DNA from: Cytophagaceae bacterium
GTDB lineage: Bacteria; Bacteroidota; Bacteroidia; Cytophagales; Spirosomataceae
Assembly (NCBI GenBank): GCA_024642485.1
Contig: JAHEAY010000008.1
Coordinates: forward strand, 1-46,344
Direction: 5' to 3'
Length of the DNA stretch: 46,344 bases
The position numbers and the translations under genes are program-made. Within the stretch, counting starts at the first letter, position 1; every line of letters begins with the position of its first letter. Below the pieces are notes generated by a model. It was given only the letters and a program-made list of their open reading frames with translations. It was not told where the DNA came from and made no database searches. Positions 16,834 through 25,704 of this stretch are shown one piece after another.

Positions 16834-17595
16834 TTATTTATCTAAGAAGTGATCAAATGTGTCGCCACGTAAACCTAAACGAATTGTTTCTAACGAAATC
16901 ACCTCATTAGGTGCGATATTTCCCACATTGACATTGGCACCCACCAACTTCACAAACCAAACTTGTTGGGATTTTTGTGGCGCCTCCCAAATAATTTTTT
17001 CTTCCGGAATTTCCGTTAAAATCTCCTCAACTAAGCCTTGGCGAACCTCGCCAGATGCTCTGAACAAACCTACGTTTCCACCTTCTCTCGCCTCACCAAT
17101 AACTTTCCACGCACCAGCTTCAAGCTCCATGCGCATTAATTTAATCCATTTATATGGAGGAATAATTTTGGCTTCATCTTTTGAACCCACTTCCGACAAC
17201 ACCGTTACTTGTTGAGATAGCGTACGAATAAATTCACATTTAACTTCAGATTCCATTTCGACAGAACCATCTGAAATCTCCGCATATTCCATGCTGTATT
17301 GATCTAAAACACGACGATATTCGTCAAATTGACCACGGATATAAAACGCTTCAAACAAGGTTCCCCCAAAATAAACTGGGATACCTGCTGCTTTGTATAA
17401 CGCTAACTTCTCTTTTAAATTAGGCGTAACATAGGAAGTAGCCCAACCTAATTTTACGATATCGGTATAACCTGCACCCATTTCTAAAAAATCTTCTACT
17501 TGACGTAGACTTAATCCTTTATCCATGACCATCGTCAAACCTTTTTGTCTCGGTTTGGTTGTTCTATCAGGTATTTGATTCAAATTGTAATTCAT
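16834..17595 (-). CDS. comA: phosphosulfolactate synthase
   Basis: Adds sulfite to phosphoenolpyruvate to give (2R)-phosphosulfolactate, known as the first step of coenzyme M synthesis in methanogens. The 253-residue TIM-barrel protein shows the family blocks KPRQKGLTMVMDKGLS, YTDIVKLGWATSYV, GGTLFEAFYIRGQFDEY and AEISDGSVEM, and the EAREGGNVGLFRASGEVR loop. The ATG at 17595 begins MNYNLNQIPDRTTKPR; the frame extends further but the extension is unlike the family. A strong promoter (TTTG-N20-TATTTTTG) lies upstream. No later CoM genes are present. In a Cytophagales host the product could supply sulfolactate or cysteate for sulfonolipids; that is inference. Confidence 0.88.
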   Translation of the reverse strand: MNYNLNQIPDRTTKPRQKGLTMVMDKGLSLRQVEDFLEMGAGYTDIVKLGWATSYVTPNLKEKLALYKAAGIPVYFGGTLFEAFYIRGQFDEYRRVLDQYSMEYAEISDGSVEMESEVKCEFIRTLSQQVTVLSEVGSKDEAKIIPPYKWIKLMRMELEAGAWKVIGEAREGGNVGLFRASGEVRQGLVEEILTEIPEEKIIWEAPQKSQQVWFVKLVGANVNVGNIAPNEVISLETIRLGLRGDTFDHFLDK

Positions 17596-17645
17596 ACGTT
17601 CAATCGGGCTTGTTATGAAATTAAATTTCAACAGGTAATATCCTG

Positions 17646-17677
17646 CAAAAATAAGCATAACATCTGACTGAGGCAAA
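17646..17677 (-). promoter_or_regulatory. promoter of the comA-dedA-aroE group
   Basis: Minus-strand TTTG (17677-17674), 20 bases, then TATTTTTG (17653-17646). Both elements match the Bacteroidota consensus, with ideal spacing and a leader of about 45 bases to the comA ATG. Confidence 0.55.
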
Positions 17678-17721
17678 CACTATGTTGATCGATTTTGATT
17701 AGACAAATCCCAAAATCATCC

Positions 17722-17729
17722 TATATTTG
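17722..17729 (+). promoter_or_regulatory. -7 element of the DUF2147 gene
   Basis: TATATTTG, an exact TAnnTTTG match, 19 bases before the ATG at 17749. A TTTG at 17694-17697 is 24 bases upstream, slightly longer than the usual spacing. Confidence 0.4.
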
Positions 17730-17748
17730 TTCCATAAATTTTTCCACC

Positions 17749-18168
17749 ATGAGAAAATCAATTGCATTTTTGGTTTGCCTATTACTAATTCAAAGCAATC
17801 TATTTGCAAACTCCACGGCTGACATAATCCTAGGCGAATGGATTTCCGAACTCAAAGACGGCAAAATAACGATATTCAAACAAGGAGATCGCTATTTTGG
17901 AAAAATCTCATGGGGGAAAACACCTGGAAAAAAAGACATCAAAAATCCGGATACACGCTTACGAAATCGAGATTTAGTAGGCACTGTCATATTAAAAGAC
18001 TTTGAATTCACAGGGGGTAGTTGGGAAAACGGAACCATTTATGACCCCCACTCAGGCAAAACATACGATTGCATTTTAAAGGTAAAAGACAATAATCAGA
18101 AACTTGATATTCGAGGATTTGTAGGCGTGGCCATGTTCGGTCGTACCGCTACTTGGTCCCGAAATTAA
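17749..18168 (+). CDS. DUF2147 domain exported protein
   Basis: Small exported protein of 139 residues with a signal peptide (about 1-20, MRKSIAFLVCLLLIQSNLFA). The mature part is a single DUF2147 domain: ILGEWISELKDGKITIFK, YFGKISWG, then GGSWENGTIYDPHSGKTY and IRGFVGVAMFGRTATW. The lipocalin-like beta-barrel fold of this family is widespread in Bacteroidota and Proteobacteria; the function is unknown. The start is set at the ATG that opens the signal peptide. A thioesterase gene follows after 24 bases. Confidence 0.85.
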   Translation: MRKSIAFLVCLLLIQSNLFANSTADIILGEWISELKDGKITIFKQGDRYFGKISWGKTPGKKDIKNPDTRLRNRDLVGTVILKDFEFTGGSWENGTIYDPHSGKTYDCILKVKDNNQKLDIRGFVGVAMFGRTATWSRN

Positions 18169-18192
18169 AACGAATCCGCCTAAAAGAACCCC

Positions 18193-18642
18193 ATGAAGCC
18201 TAACGAAAAAATAATCGCTTTCTTACAAGCGAATTTGAATAAAAAAATTGCCGACGGAAATCCAAACCCGATTACCACATGGCTAGACGGCACATTAATA
18301 AATGCCTCCGCAGGCTCAATAACGGCTGAATTTACGGTTCGTGAAGATCAGTGCAATCATGCCCAAGTCATGCACGGGGGAATCATTACCACCATTTTGG
18401 ATGAAATTATGGGCATGACTCTCATCACCTTGGAAATTGATCACTTGTATGTGACCATCAATCTGCATGTTGATTTTCTATTTGGCGCGAAAGCCGGGGA
18501 AAAAGTAACAGCTGTTTCCGAAGTCTTTCGTGTAGGAAAAAAGATTGCCAATGTAGAGGCCAAACTTTATAATGCTGAAGGTAAGTTATTAGCAAAAAGC
18601 ACGAGTAATTTAGCCGCCACGTCTATTCCAGTTCAGTTCTAG
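18193..18642 (+). CDS. PaaI family thioesterase (hotdog fold)
   Basis: Cytoplasmic hotdog-fold acyl-CoA thioesterase of 149 residues. The motif HAQVMHGGIITTILDEIMG (about 57-75) contains the HGG turn and the acidic residue of the active helix, followed by HVDFLFGAKAGEKV. The acyl substrate is not predictable. It converges with feoB, and the last four bases overlap that gene's stop region. Confidence 0.83.
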   Translation: MKPNEKIIAFLQANLNKKIADGNPNPITTWLDGTLINASAGSITAEFTVREDQCNHAQVMHGGIITTILDEIMGMTLITLEIDHLYVTINLHVDFLFGAKAGEKVTAVSEVFRVGKKIANVEAKLYNAEGKLLAKSTSNLAATSIPVQF

Positions 18643-20765
18643 GCTAACAATTGGTAGACGATAAAAGCAGATAAGTACGCCAAAGTCGTCATGTACAAAA
18701 ATTGAATGGCTGGATATTTCCAGGATTTCGTCTCGCGATAGGTCGTTGCTAACGTACTCATACACTGCATCGCAAAAGCATAAAAGATCAATAGAGAGAA
18801 CCCTAAGGCTGCATCATATAATGGTTTACCGGTTTCGGGATTAATTTCTGCACGCATCCGATTTTTGATGGTCGCATTTTCATCATCTACTTCACCGCCT
18901 AAGCTATAAATTGTTGACATCGTCCCTACAAACACCTCACGAGCAGCAAAGGACGTAATCAAAGCAATACCAATCTTCCAATCGTAGCCCAGCGGCTTAA
19001 TAACTGGCTCAATAAAATGACCAAAATGTCCCGCGTAAGACTGCTCTAATTTCTCTGCAGCAACTTTATTGGCTAGTTCAGGAGCACTTAATGTAGGATT
19101 CGCTTGGCGTACTGATTGCTCGACAGTCGACAAACTATCTCCCGGACCATAACTCGCTAATACCCATAAAACAATCGAAATTGCGACAATGATTTTTCCT
19201 GCTTCAAAAACGAATGCCTTCACCGAATTGTAAATCGACAAGGCCATGTGCTTGAATCGCGGCCCCTTGTAAGTGGGCAATTCCATAATGAAATAGCTTT
19301 TTTCCTTAACCTGCAAAAGCTGTTTCATGACCCATGCCGACAAGATTGCCATGAAGAATCCTAATAGATATAGGCCGAACAAGGCCAGACCTTGCAGATT
19401 AAACATGCCGAACAAAGTACTTTTCTCTGGCACAACCAATGCAATTAATACAGTATATATAGGTAAGCGCGCCGAACAGGACATCAAAGGCGTCACCATA
19501 ATCGTAATCAAACGATCTTTCCAAGAACCAATTGAACGGGTACTCATGATCGCAGGAACTGCACAAGCTACTCCCGACATTAATGGCACGACCGATTTTC
19601 CGTTCAAACCAAAGCGGCGCATCAATTTATCCATGATGAACATGACACGGGACATGTAGCCTGTCTCCTCCAACATAGATATAAAGAAAAACAAGAAGGC
19701 GATTTGGGGTACAAATATCAAAACCCCTCCGATACCGGCAATAAGGCCGTCAGTAAGTAAACCCGTCAACGCCGAAGCAGGCAATATTTCTTTTAAATAA
19801 TCATTCAGTTGGGCAACACCCCCATCAATCGCGTCCATCGGATAGGCAGCCCAAGTAAATACGGCCTGAAACATCAAGAACAATATTCCCAAGAAAATCA
19901 AATAGCCCCCCACAGGATGTAAAAAGAATTTGTCCAGTCGGTCAGTCATTGTTTTGACTGGTGGAGCATCCCATTGCCGGTTCAAATTAATCACACAGCG
20001 CTCAACGATTTCAGATAATGCCTCATAACGCTTGACCGTTTCAGAAGTCTTATATGACTTAGAATTAAAATGATGCTTGTCTTGCAAACGATCGAATCCA
20101 ATCCGCTGCGCTTCCGAGAACATCTTCATGCGATCATGTTCCATCAACCACAACAAGGACCGATAGGGATCTGCCTCGCCGTATTGTGCCGTAATATCAG
20201 CTAATAAATCATCCCCCACAGGCAAAGGCAATGCGTCATTGGATGCATAGCGATTTTTCAAGGTCTTCTCTACAGCTAAACGCAATCCATTGATTCCGAT
20301 CCCTTTTTTAGCATTGATTTCCGCTACTTCGATGTTGAGCTCGCGAGCCAACTTAATTGAATTAATCACATAGCCTTGATTTTCGGCCACATCAACCATA
20401 TTCAAAGCCAAAACGGTCGGGATACCTAAATCACGAACCTGAGAAAACAATAATAAATTCCGCTTTAAATTAGATGCATCAGCGACCACAATCGCCATAT
20501 CAGGATAATCCGGATGGGCAGGGTTGCCTAAAATATTAATCACCAATTCCTCATCGATGGATTTGGGATAAATGCTATAAATACCTGGTAAATCGAGAAC
20601 CTCTGCCTTACGATTGGGCTCAAGCTCCCAAATTCCTGTGTGTTTGTCCATCGTAACACCTGGAAAATTACCGGTCTTCTGATTCAAACCTGTAAGGCTA
20701 TTGAACAGCGACGACTTTCCCGCATTCGGATTTCCGATTAAAGCTATTTTAGGTAGTTTGGACAA
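18639..20765 (-). CDS. feoB: ferrous iron transport protein B
   Basis: Inner-membrane Fe(II) transporter of 708 residues, active under low oxygen. An N-terminal G domain has G1 GNPNAGKSS (11-19), the G2 region NFPGVTMDKHTG, G3 DLPG (58-61) and G4 NMVD. The membrane part has two Gate motifs (GGVLIFVPQIAFLFFFISML and, later, YDWKIGIALITSFAAREVF) and about ten helices. The usual length is 650-780, so it is complete. It begins three bases after the feoA stop, forming the standard feoAB pair. Confidence 0.96.
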   Translation of the reverse strand: MSKLPKIALIGNPNAGKSSLFNSLTGLNQKTGNFPGVTMDKHTGIWELEPNRKAEVLDLPGIYSIYPKSIDEELVINILGNPAHPDYPDMAIVVADASNLKRNLLLFSQVRDLGIPTVLALNMVDVAENQGYVINSIKLARELNIEVAEINAKKGIGINGLRLAVEKTLKNRYASNDALPLPVGDDLLADITAQYGEADPYRSLLWLMEHDRMKMFSEAQRIGFDRLQDKHHFNSKSYKTSETVKRYEALSEIVERCVINLNRQWDAPPVKTMTDRLDKFFLHPVGGYLIFLGILFLMFQAVFTWAAYPMDAIDGGVAQLNDYLKEILPASALTGLLTDGLIAGIGGVLIFVPQIAFLFFFISMLEETGYMSRVMFIMDKLMRRFGLNGKSVVPLMSGVACAVPAIMSTRSIGSWKDRLITIMVTPLMSCSARLPIYTVLIALVVPEKSTLFGMFNLQGLALFGLYLLGFFMAILSAWVMKQLLQVKEKSYFIMELPTYKGPRFKHMALSIYNSVKAFVFEAGKIIVAISIVLWVLASYGPGDSLSTVEQSVRQANPTLSAPELANKVAAEKLEQSYAGHFGHFIEPVIKPLGYDWKIGIALITSFAAREVFVGTMSTIYSLGGEVDDENATIKNRMRAEINPETGKPLYDAALGFSLLIFYAFAMQCMSTLATTYRETKSWKYPAIQFLYMTTLAYLSAFIVYQLLA

Positions 20766-20768
20766 AAT

Positions 20769-20996
20769 TTATTTGGTTTTAACTTGAATGGTTGCTGCCT
20801 CCTCTTTCCGCATACTCAACGTATATCCCGAAACTTTGATGGCAATCGGATCACCAAAAGGCGCCTGATGTGTCAACTCGATTACGGTTCCGGGTAAGCA
20901 ACCCATTTCCAATAATTTTAACGAAAGCAATTCATCTGTAAAACCAATGATCTCCGCCTGCTCGCCCACCTTTAAATCCGCTAAAGTACCCGACAT
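20769..20996 (-). CDS. feoA: FeoA family protein
   Basis: SH3-like small cytoplasmic protein of 75 residues that aids FeoB. Visible family features are LADLKVGEQAEIIGF, LLEMGCLPGTVIEL and IAIKVSGYTLSMRKEEAATI. It is the first gene of feoAB, with a TACATTTG -7 element 37 bases upstream. The 180-base gap to the divergent ccm operon carries promoters only. Confidence 0.93.
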   Translation of the reverse strand: MSGTLADLKVGEQAEIIGFTDELLSLKLLEMGCLPGTVIELTHQAPFGDPIAIKVSGYTLSMRKEEAATIQVKTK

Positions 20997-21032
20997 CTAG
21001 TTTTACTTATTTAGAATTGTTCAAAATTAGGA

Positions 21033-21040
21033 CAAATGTA
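21033..21040 (-). promoter_or_regulatory. -7 element of feoAB
   Basis: TACATTTG on the minus strand (21040-21033), 36 bases before the feoA ATG. The -33 region is only T-rich. I found no obvious Fur-box palindrome in the 180-base gap by eye. Confidence 0.4.
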
Positions 21041-21176
21041 CTAAGTATTTCCGACCTAAAAAATGATATGATACAGTTTTGGTGCAATTGATTTGAAATA
21101 GCTAAAATACTGAAGGGAATATACTTTAAAGCAAATTTTCTATTGTAAATTGCAGGTCCTTTAAGGAAATCGAGGC

Positions 21177-21845
21177 ATGATCCTGAATGAAATACACGTG
21201 TTGGTTAAAAAGGAGCTACATCTTGAGTGGAGGCAGCGTTATGCGCTGCACGGATTACTCTTGTATTTAGCCTCAACCATCTTCGTTTGCTACCTTTCAT
21301 TTAAAGCCAAACAACAAGCAATTAATCCGATTACCTGGAACACCTTATTCTGGATTATCATGTTGTTTATTGCCATCAATGCGATCGGAAAAAGCTTCAC
21401 ACAGGAATCTACAAATCGGAACTTGTTTTACTATACGCTCGTCAGTCCCGAGGCGATTATTTATTCGAAAATCATCTATAATTCGTTGGTCATGATTGGA
21501 ATCTCCTTCGTGGGCTTCTTTTTTTACTCTTGGGTGATGGGAAATCCCGTTGGAAATATTCCCTTGTACCTCGTGGCCATTGTGCTCGGAGGCATCGGAT
21601 TTGCTTCTACTTTATCCTTAATGGCCGGCATAGCTGCACAAGGAGAAAACTCGGCCACACTCATGGCGGTCTTAAGTTTTCCTATCATCATTCCGTTGTT
21701 ATTATTGATATTAAAATTGGCCAAAAGCGCCATGGACGGCATTTCAATTCAAGAGAATTGGGATGAAATTGCCATTTTGAGTTCGCTTGATACCATCGTC
21801 ATTGTCTTATCTGGAATTCTATTCCCGTTTATATGGAAACATTAA
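21177..21845 (+). CDS. ccmB: haem exporter permease CcmB
   Basis: Membrane subunit of the CcmAB(C) haem-delivery ABC complex, 222 residues with about six helices. Typical family features are the N-terminal VLVKKELHLEWRQRYALHG, and GKSFTQESTNRNLFYYTLV followed by PEAIIYSKI. The ATPase partner CcmA is not in the window. It is the first gene of the ccm operon and overlaps ccmC by 13 bases, so they are coupled. Confidence 0.93.
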   Translation: MILNEIHVLVKKELHLEWRQRYALHGLLLYLASTIFVCYLSFKAKQQAINPITWNTLFWIIMLFIAINAIGKSFTQESTNRNLFYYTLVSPEAIIYSKIIYNSLVMIGISFVGFFFYSWVMGNPVGNIPLYLVAIVLGGIGFASTLSLMAGIAAQGENSATLMAVLSFPIIIPLLLLILKLAKSAMDGISIQENWDEIAILSSLDTIVIVLSGILFPFIWKH

Positions 21846-22507
21846 AAAAGCACTATGGCAAAATCTTCTGCATGATTTTGCTTTACTACACAGTATATGC
21901 AGGGTTTGAAGGGAAAGTTCCTCGTCAAGCCATTTTGAACGAAACAGTTCGAAACTTGTATTTCCATGTGACCATGTGGTTTAGCATGATTTTTCTATTG
22001 GGAACATCTGTATATCATTCCATTAAATACCTTCGTTCAGGAGATGTGCAAGCGGATTTAAAATCCTATGCTTATGTCGAAACAGGCTTGGTATTTGCCT
22101 TAATGGGCTTGGCAACTGGTAGTTTTTGGGCAAAGTTCACTTGGGGAGATTGGTGGACAAATGACCCCAAATTGAATTCCGTTGCTGTAGGACTATTGAT
22201 ATACCTAGCCTACCTATTGGTGCGCTCCTCACTACCAGAAGAACAACAAAAAGCACGCGTATCCTCTGTTTACAACATTTTTGCCTTTGTGGTATTTATG
22301 GTCTTAATCTGGATCCTTCCACGCATGACTGATTCCTTACACCCTGGAAATGGAGGAAATCCCGGTTTTAATTCCATGGACTTGGATAACCGCATGCGCA
22401 TGGTATTCTACCCTGCAATCATCGGATGGACATTATTAGGCTTTTGGATCGCAGGCTTACGCATTCGAATCAAACAATTGGACCAACAAATCGAAGAAAA
22501 CAACTAA
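21833..22507 (+). CDS. ccmC: haem transporter/handling protein CcmC
   Basis: Haem-handling membrane protein of 224 residues with six helices that loads haem onto CcmE. The tryptophan-rich periplasmic segment KFTWGDWWTNDPKLNSV (about 103-119) is the WWD-type haem-binding loop, and periplasmic-side His residues (for example HVTMWFS and HSIKYL) flank the helices. The start lies inside ccmB, and one base separates its stop from the ccmD-like gene. Confidence 0.92.
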   Translation: METLKKHYGKIFCMILLYYTVYAGFEGKVPRQAILNETVRNLYFHVTMWFSMIFLLGTSVYHSIKYLRSGDVQADLKSYAYVETGLVFALMGLATGSFWAKFTWGDWWTNDPKLNSVAVGLLIYLAYLLVRSSLPEEQQKARVSSVYNIFAFVVFMVLIWILPRMTDSLHPGNGGNPGFNSMDLDNRMRMVFYPAIIGWTLLGFWIAGLRIRIKQLDQQIEENN

Positions 22508-22508
22508 C

Positions 22509-22715
22509 ATGAAAAAATACATTTTCAGCTTTATCATGGCACTTATTTCTTTTGCAGGACAAGCTCAAGCTCCAGTAGAAATGGCAGATCAATTTCGTGC
22601 CGACGGCAAAATATATGTCGTAATCGCCATTGTAGCAATCATCTTGACAGGCATATTCATTTATTTATTCCGTTTGGATCGTAAAATCACCGACTTAGAA
22701 AAACGCATCAAATGA
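22509..22715 (+). CDS. ccmD: CcmD family small membrane protein
   Basis: Small protein of 68 residues with a predicted cleavable or anchor N-terminal segment (MKKYIFSFIMALISFAGQAQ), a second helix (about 37-54, VIAIVAIILTGIFIYLFRL) and a charged tail (DRKITDLEKRI). CcmD proteins hold the CcmABC-CcmE complex together. The position between ccmC and ccmE, with a four-base overlap onto ccmE, supports the call more than sequence does. Confidence 0.82.
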   Translation: MKKYIFSFIMALISFAGQAQAPVEMADQFRADGKIYVVIAIVAIILTGIFIYLFRLDRKITDLEKRIK

Positions 22716-23155
22716 AAAAGACACATATCGTAGGCCTTATTTTAATCGCCATCGCCATCGGGATCATCTTGATTACGACTGGCGACGCAAGTACTTATGT
22801 AGGATTTGATGAAGCGGAACGCATTAGCCAACAAGATCCTAGCCAAAAAGTACACGTAGTGGGCAAATTAAAGAAAGATGCCATGGGAAAAATTGTTGGG
22901 ATGATTTTCAATCCTGCGATGGATGCCAACCGACTAGAATTCATCGTTGAAGACAGTCTGGGTCGCGAAAACCAAGTGGTTTACGCAGCACCCAAACCAC
23001 AAGATTTTGAAAAATCAGAGAAAATCGTTTTAGTAGGGAGCATGAAGCCCGACAAGATTTTCTATTGCGATAAAATATTGCTTAAATGCCCTTCTAAATA
23101 CCAAGAGGGAAAAATATCTGCCGACTCTAGCGCTTCATTTGAAGCCAAAAAATAA
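22712..23155 (+). CDS. ccmE: CcmE haem chaperone, CxxxY variant
   Basis: Periplasmic haem chaperone, 147 residues: N-terminal anchor helix (about 6-23, VGLILIAIAIGIILITTG), then the OB-fold domain (VHVVGKLKK, VYAAPKPQDF, KIVLVGSMKPDKIF). The classical protein binds haem through His in HxxxY near the C-terminus. Here the aligned motif reads LLKCPSKY, with Cys126 and Tyr130, so it is CxxxY. A second Cys is at 119. This matches the variant described for Desulfovibrio and archaeal Ccm systems, which also lack CcmH and CcmG; neither is found here. The four-base overlap with ccmD and two-base gap to ccmF show one operon. Confidence 0.93.
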   Translation: MKKTHIVGLILIAIAIGIILITTGDASTYVGFDEAERISQQDPSQKVHVVGKLKKDAMGKIVGMIFNPAMDANRLEFIVEDSLGRENQVVYAAPKPQDFEKSEKIVLVGSMKPDKIFYCDKILLKCPSKYQEGKISADSSASFEAKK

Positions 23156-23157
23156 AT

Positions 23158-25704
23158 ATGATACACGAAAATATTGGACAAGTAGGGCATGCGCTCATCA
23201 TTGTTTCCTTCGTAACCGCCTTATTGGCAACTTTTGCCTATTTCCGTTCTAGCCAAGAAGCTTCTTTGGCTAACGATTGGCGTCAAACAGCTCGTACCTT
23301 ATTCATCGTACATTTAGCTGCTGTCATCGCGGTTGCGACGACCTTGTATATCATTATTTACAACCACTATTTCGAATACCATTACGCATTTTCACATGCG
23401 TCGAAGGCCTTACCGATCGCTTATATTGTTTCCTGTTTTTGGGAAGGACAAGAGGGATCATTTTTGCTTTGGATATTTTGGCAAGCCTTATTAGGTGTTT
23501 TACTCATGTTCCGTAATCCCAAATGGGAAAGCCCAGTCATGACGGTTTTTGCCCTCGTACAAACATTCTTGACATCCATGATTTTAGGTGTCATTATTCC
23601 AGGCATTGAATTAAAGATTGGCTCATCGCCTTTCTTATTACTGCGTGAAGCCCAACCAGATTTGCCGGTTTGGAGCATGCAGCCCAACTTCATTCCAGCG
23701 GACGGTCGGGGATTAAACCCATTATTGCAGAATTACTGGATGGTTATTCACCCTCCTACCCTATTCTTAGGGTTTGCCTTAACATTGGTTCCTTTTGCCT
23801 TTTTGATTGCTGGTCTTTGGAAAAAACAATTAACGGAATGGATAACTCCTGCTTTACCTTGGTCACTCTTTGGGGGTGGCGTATTGGGCGTAGGCATCAT
23901 GATGGGTGCATATTGGGCGTATGAAACCTTGAATTTCGGAGGATACTGGAATTGGGATCCGGTGGAAAATGCATCGTTTGTACCTTGGTTGGTTTGGATC
24001 GGTGCTATCCATACAATGATCGCCTATCGCAATTCGAGTTCAGCGTTAAAAACGTCGATCATCTTAGTGATTACCACCTTTATTTTGGTGCTTTACTCGA
24101 CCTTCCTAAACCGTTCCGGTATCTTAGGAAACGCGTCGGTGCACTCATTCACCGACTTAGGTTTATCAGGCCAGTTATTGCTTTACATGGGAACATTCCT
24201 AGTGGGAGCCATTGCGTTAGCCTGGTATCGCTGGAAAGACTTACCTACAGATGAGAAAGAATTAGGAATCTATTCGCGTGAGTTTTGGATTTTCGTAGGA
24301 GCATCGGTCTTGGGACTTTCGGCTTTCCAATTGACATTTACGACTTCGATACCTGTTTACAATAAAATTGCGGAGGCCTTTGGTCTAGTATCTAACATAG
24401 CGCTTCCGGCAGACCAGGTTGAACATTACAGTAAAATTCAAATCTGGATATTCATTGGAGTGGCTATTTTGAGCGCGATTGGCCAATTCGTTTGGTGGGG
24501 AAAGATTAAAGACAAAAACCAATGGAAAGCCCTTTGGAATTCTGTTCTCGTTTCAACATTATTGACTGTTTTATTCGTTAATCTGGGTAAAATATTTACC
24601 CTTTCCTACATCGTTTTGTTGTGGTCGAGCTTGTTTTCGGTTTACGCAAACGCGAGTATTTTATGGTTTTTGGCACGTCAAAAAGTTTCCATCGCTGGAG
24701 GTGCACTGTCGCACGTGGGATTAGCTGTCATGTTGATCGGTATTCTGTTCTCATCGGGTTATTCCAAGGTCGTATCGCTGAACCGATCAGGATTTGCAAT
24801 TTCCAACAAGGTAGAACAATTTACCAAAGACGATAACAAGGAAAACAAAGAGAATCTCCCATTATGGCTCGGACAAGGCGCCCAAATGCAAGATTACCTG
24901 GTAACTTATAAAGGCCGTAAGATTGCCTTGCGTGGCAAACCGGGTTATTACAATAAGAAAGATTTCGAAATCATCGAAGGCGATTTTCATGCTGTTGCAT
25001 TACGTGATGTAGCGGTCAACGGGGAATCCATTGCGAAAAAGGGCGATACCGTAACCGTAGAACCAGAAAACAATTATTACGAATTGGAATTCAAGAATGC
25101 AGAAGGAAAAGCAGTTTCACTATTTCCTCGCTGGCAAGTGAATCCCAAAATGGGAACAGCTATTTCACCTGACATCAAGCATGCCTTTAGCCACGACATT
25201 TACACCTATGTTTCCTTAGACCCCCGCTTAGCAGCAGAAGCAGGTGAAGAAAAACAATGGAGTCAAACGGTGAACTCTACAGTTATGGTTGGCGATACCT
25301 TATTTTTGAATGACTTCGTCGCGGTGCTTAAAGAGGTAAGCCGAGTAACAAAACTAGAAGGTTTTGAACTGGGACCTAATGATGCAGCGGTACAAGCAAA
25401 CTTCCTTGTACTTGGGAAAAATGATCAAAAATTCGAATTGAAACCCACGTTCATCATCAAAGATGGTATGGTAGCAATGCCTGCTTACGAAAGTGAGGAA
25501 ACGGGAATCAAGATTAAATTCACGACGATTAACCCAAAAACGCAACAATTTAGTTTTGCAGTCAATACGACCCAACAAGATTTGATCATCATAAAAGCCC
25601 TCGAAAAACCTTACATAAATTTGGTTTGGATTGGATCAATCATGATCTTTATTGGTCTTTTCATCGCAACCTTCCGTCGAACCGAAAAACCGATTGCCTC
25701 ATGA
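23158..25704 (+). CDS. ccmF: cytochrome c haem lyase CcmF
   Basis: Large membrane protein of 848 residues that joins haem to the CxxCH thiols of apocytochrome c. Many helices surround a WWD segment (GGYWNWDPVENASFVPWL, about 261-278), preceded by MQPNFIPADGRGLNPLLQNY in two blocks (residues about 177-196) and the haem His in HPPTLFLGFA. A large periplasmic domain follows (about 545-820), and a last helix lies near the C-terminus. It is longer than the proteobacterial protein (about 650), as is usual in Bacteroidota. Its stop overlaps the next small gene (ATGA). Confidence 0.94.
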   Translation: MIHENIGQVGHALIIVSFVTALLATFAYFRSSQEASLANDWRQTARTLFIVHLAAVIAVATTLYIIIYNHYFEYHYAFSHASKALPIAYIVSCFWEGQEGSFLLWIFWQALLGVLLMFRNPKWESPVMTVFALVQTFLTSMILGVIIPGIELKIGSSPFLLLREAQPDLPVWSMQPNFIPADGRGLNPLLQNYWMVIHPPTLFLGFALTLVPFAFLIAGLWKKQLTEWITPALPWSLFGGGVLGVGIMMGAYWAYETLNFGGYWNWDPVENASFVPWLVWIGAIHTMIAYRNSSSALKTSIILVITTFILVLYSTFLNRSGILGNASVHSFTDLGLSGQLLLYMGTFLVGAIALAWYRWKDLPTDEKELGIYSREFWIFVGASVLGLSAFQLTFTTSIPVYNKIAEAFGLVSNIALPADQVEHYSKIQIWIFIGVAILSAIGQFVWWGKIKDKNQWKALWNSVLVSTLLTVLFVNLGKIFTLSYIVLLWSSLFSVYANASILWFLARQKVSIAGGALSHVGLAVMLIGILFSSGYSKVVSLNRSGFAISNKVEQFTKDDNKENKENLPLWLGQGAQMQDYLVTYKGRKIALRGKPGYYNKKDFEIIEGDFHAVALRDVAVNGESIAKKGDTVTVEPENNYYELEFKNAEGKAVSLFPRWQVNPKMGTAISPDIKHAFSHDIYTYVSLDPRLAAEAGEEKQWSQTVNSTVMVGDTLFLNDFVAVLKEVSRVTKLEGFELGPNDAAVQANFLVLGKNDQKFELKPTFIIKDGMVAMPAYESEETGIKIKFTTINPKTQQFSFAVNTTQQDLIIIKALEKPYINLVWIGSIMIFIGLFIATFRRTEKPIAS

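Noticed and set aside
16834-17595. Complete coenzyme M biosynthesis cluster
   Set aside because: Only the first enzyme is present; neighbours are DedA and AroE.
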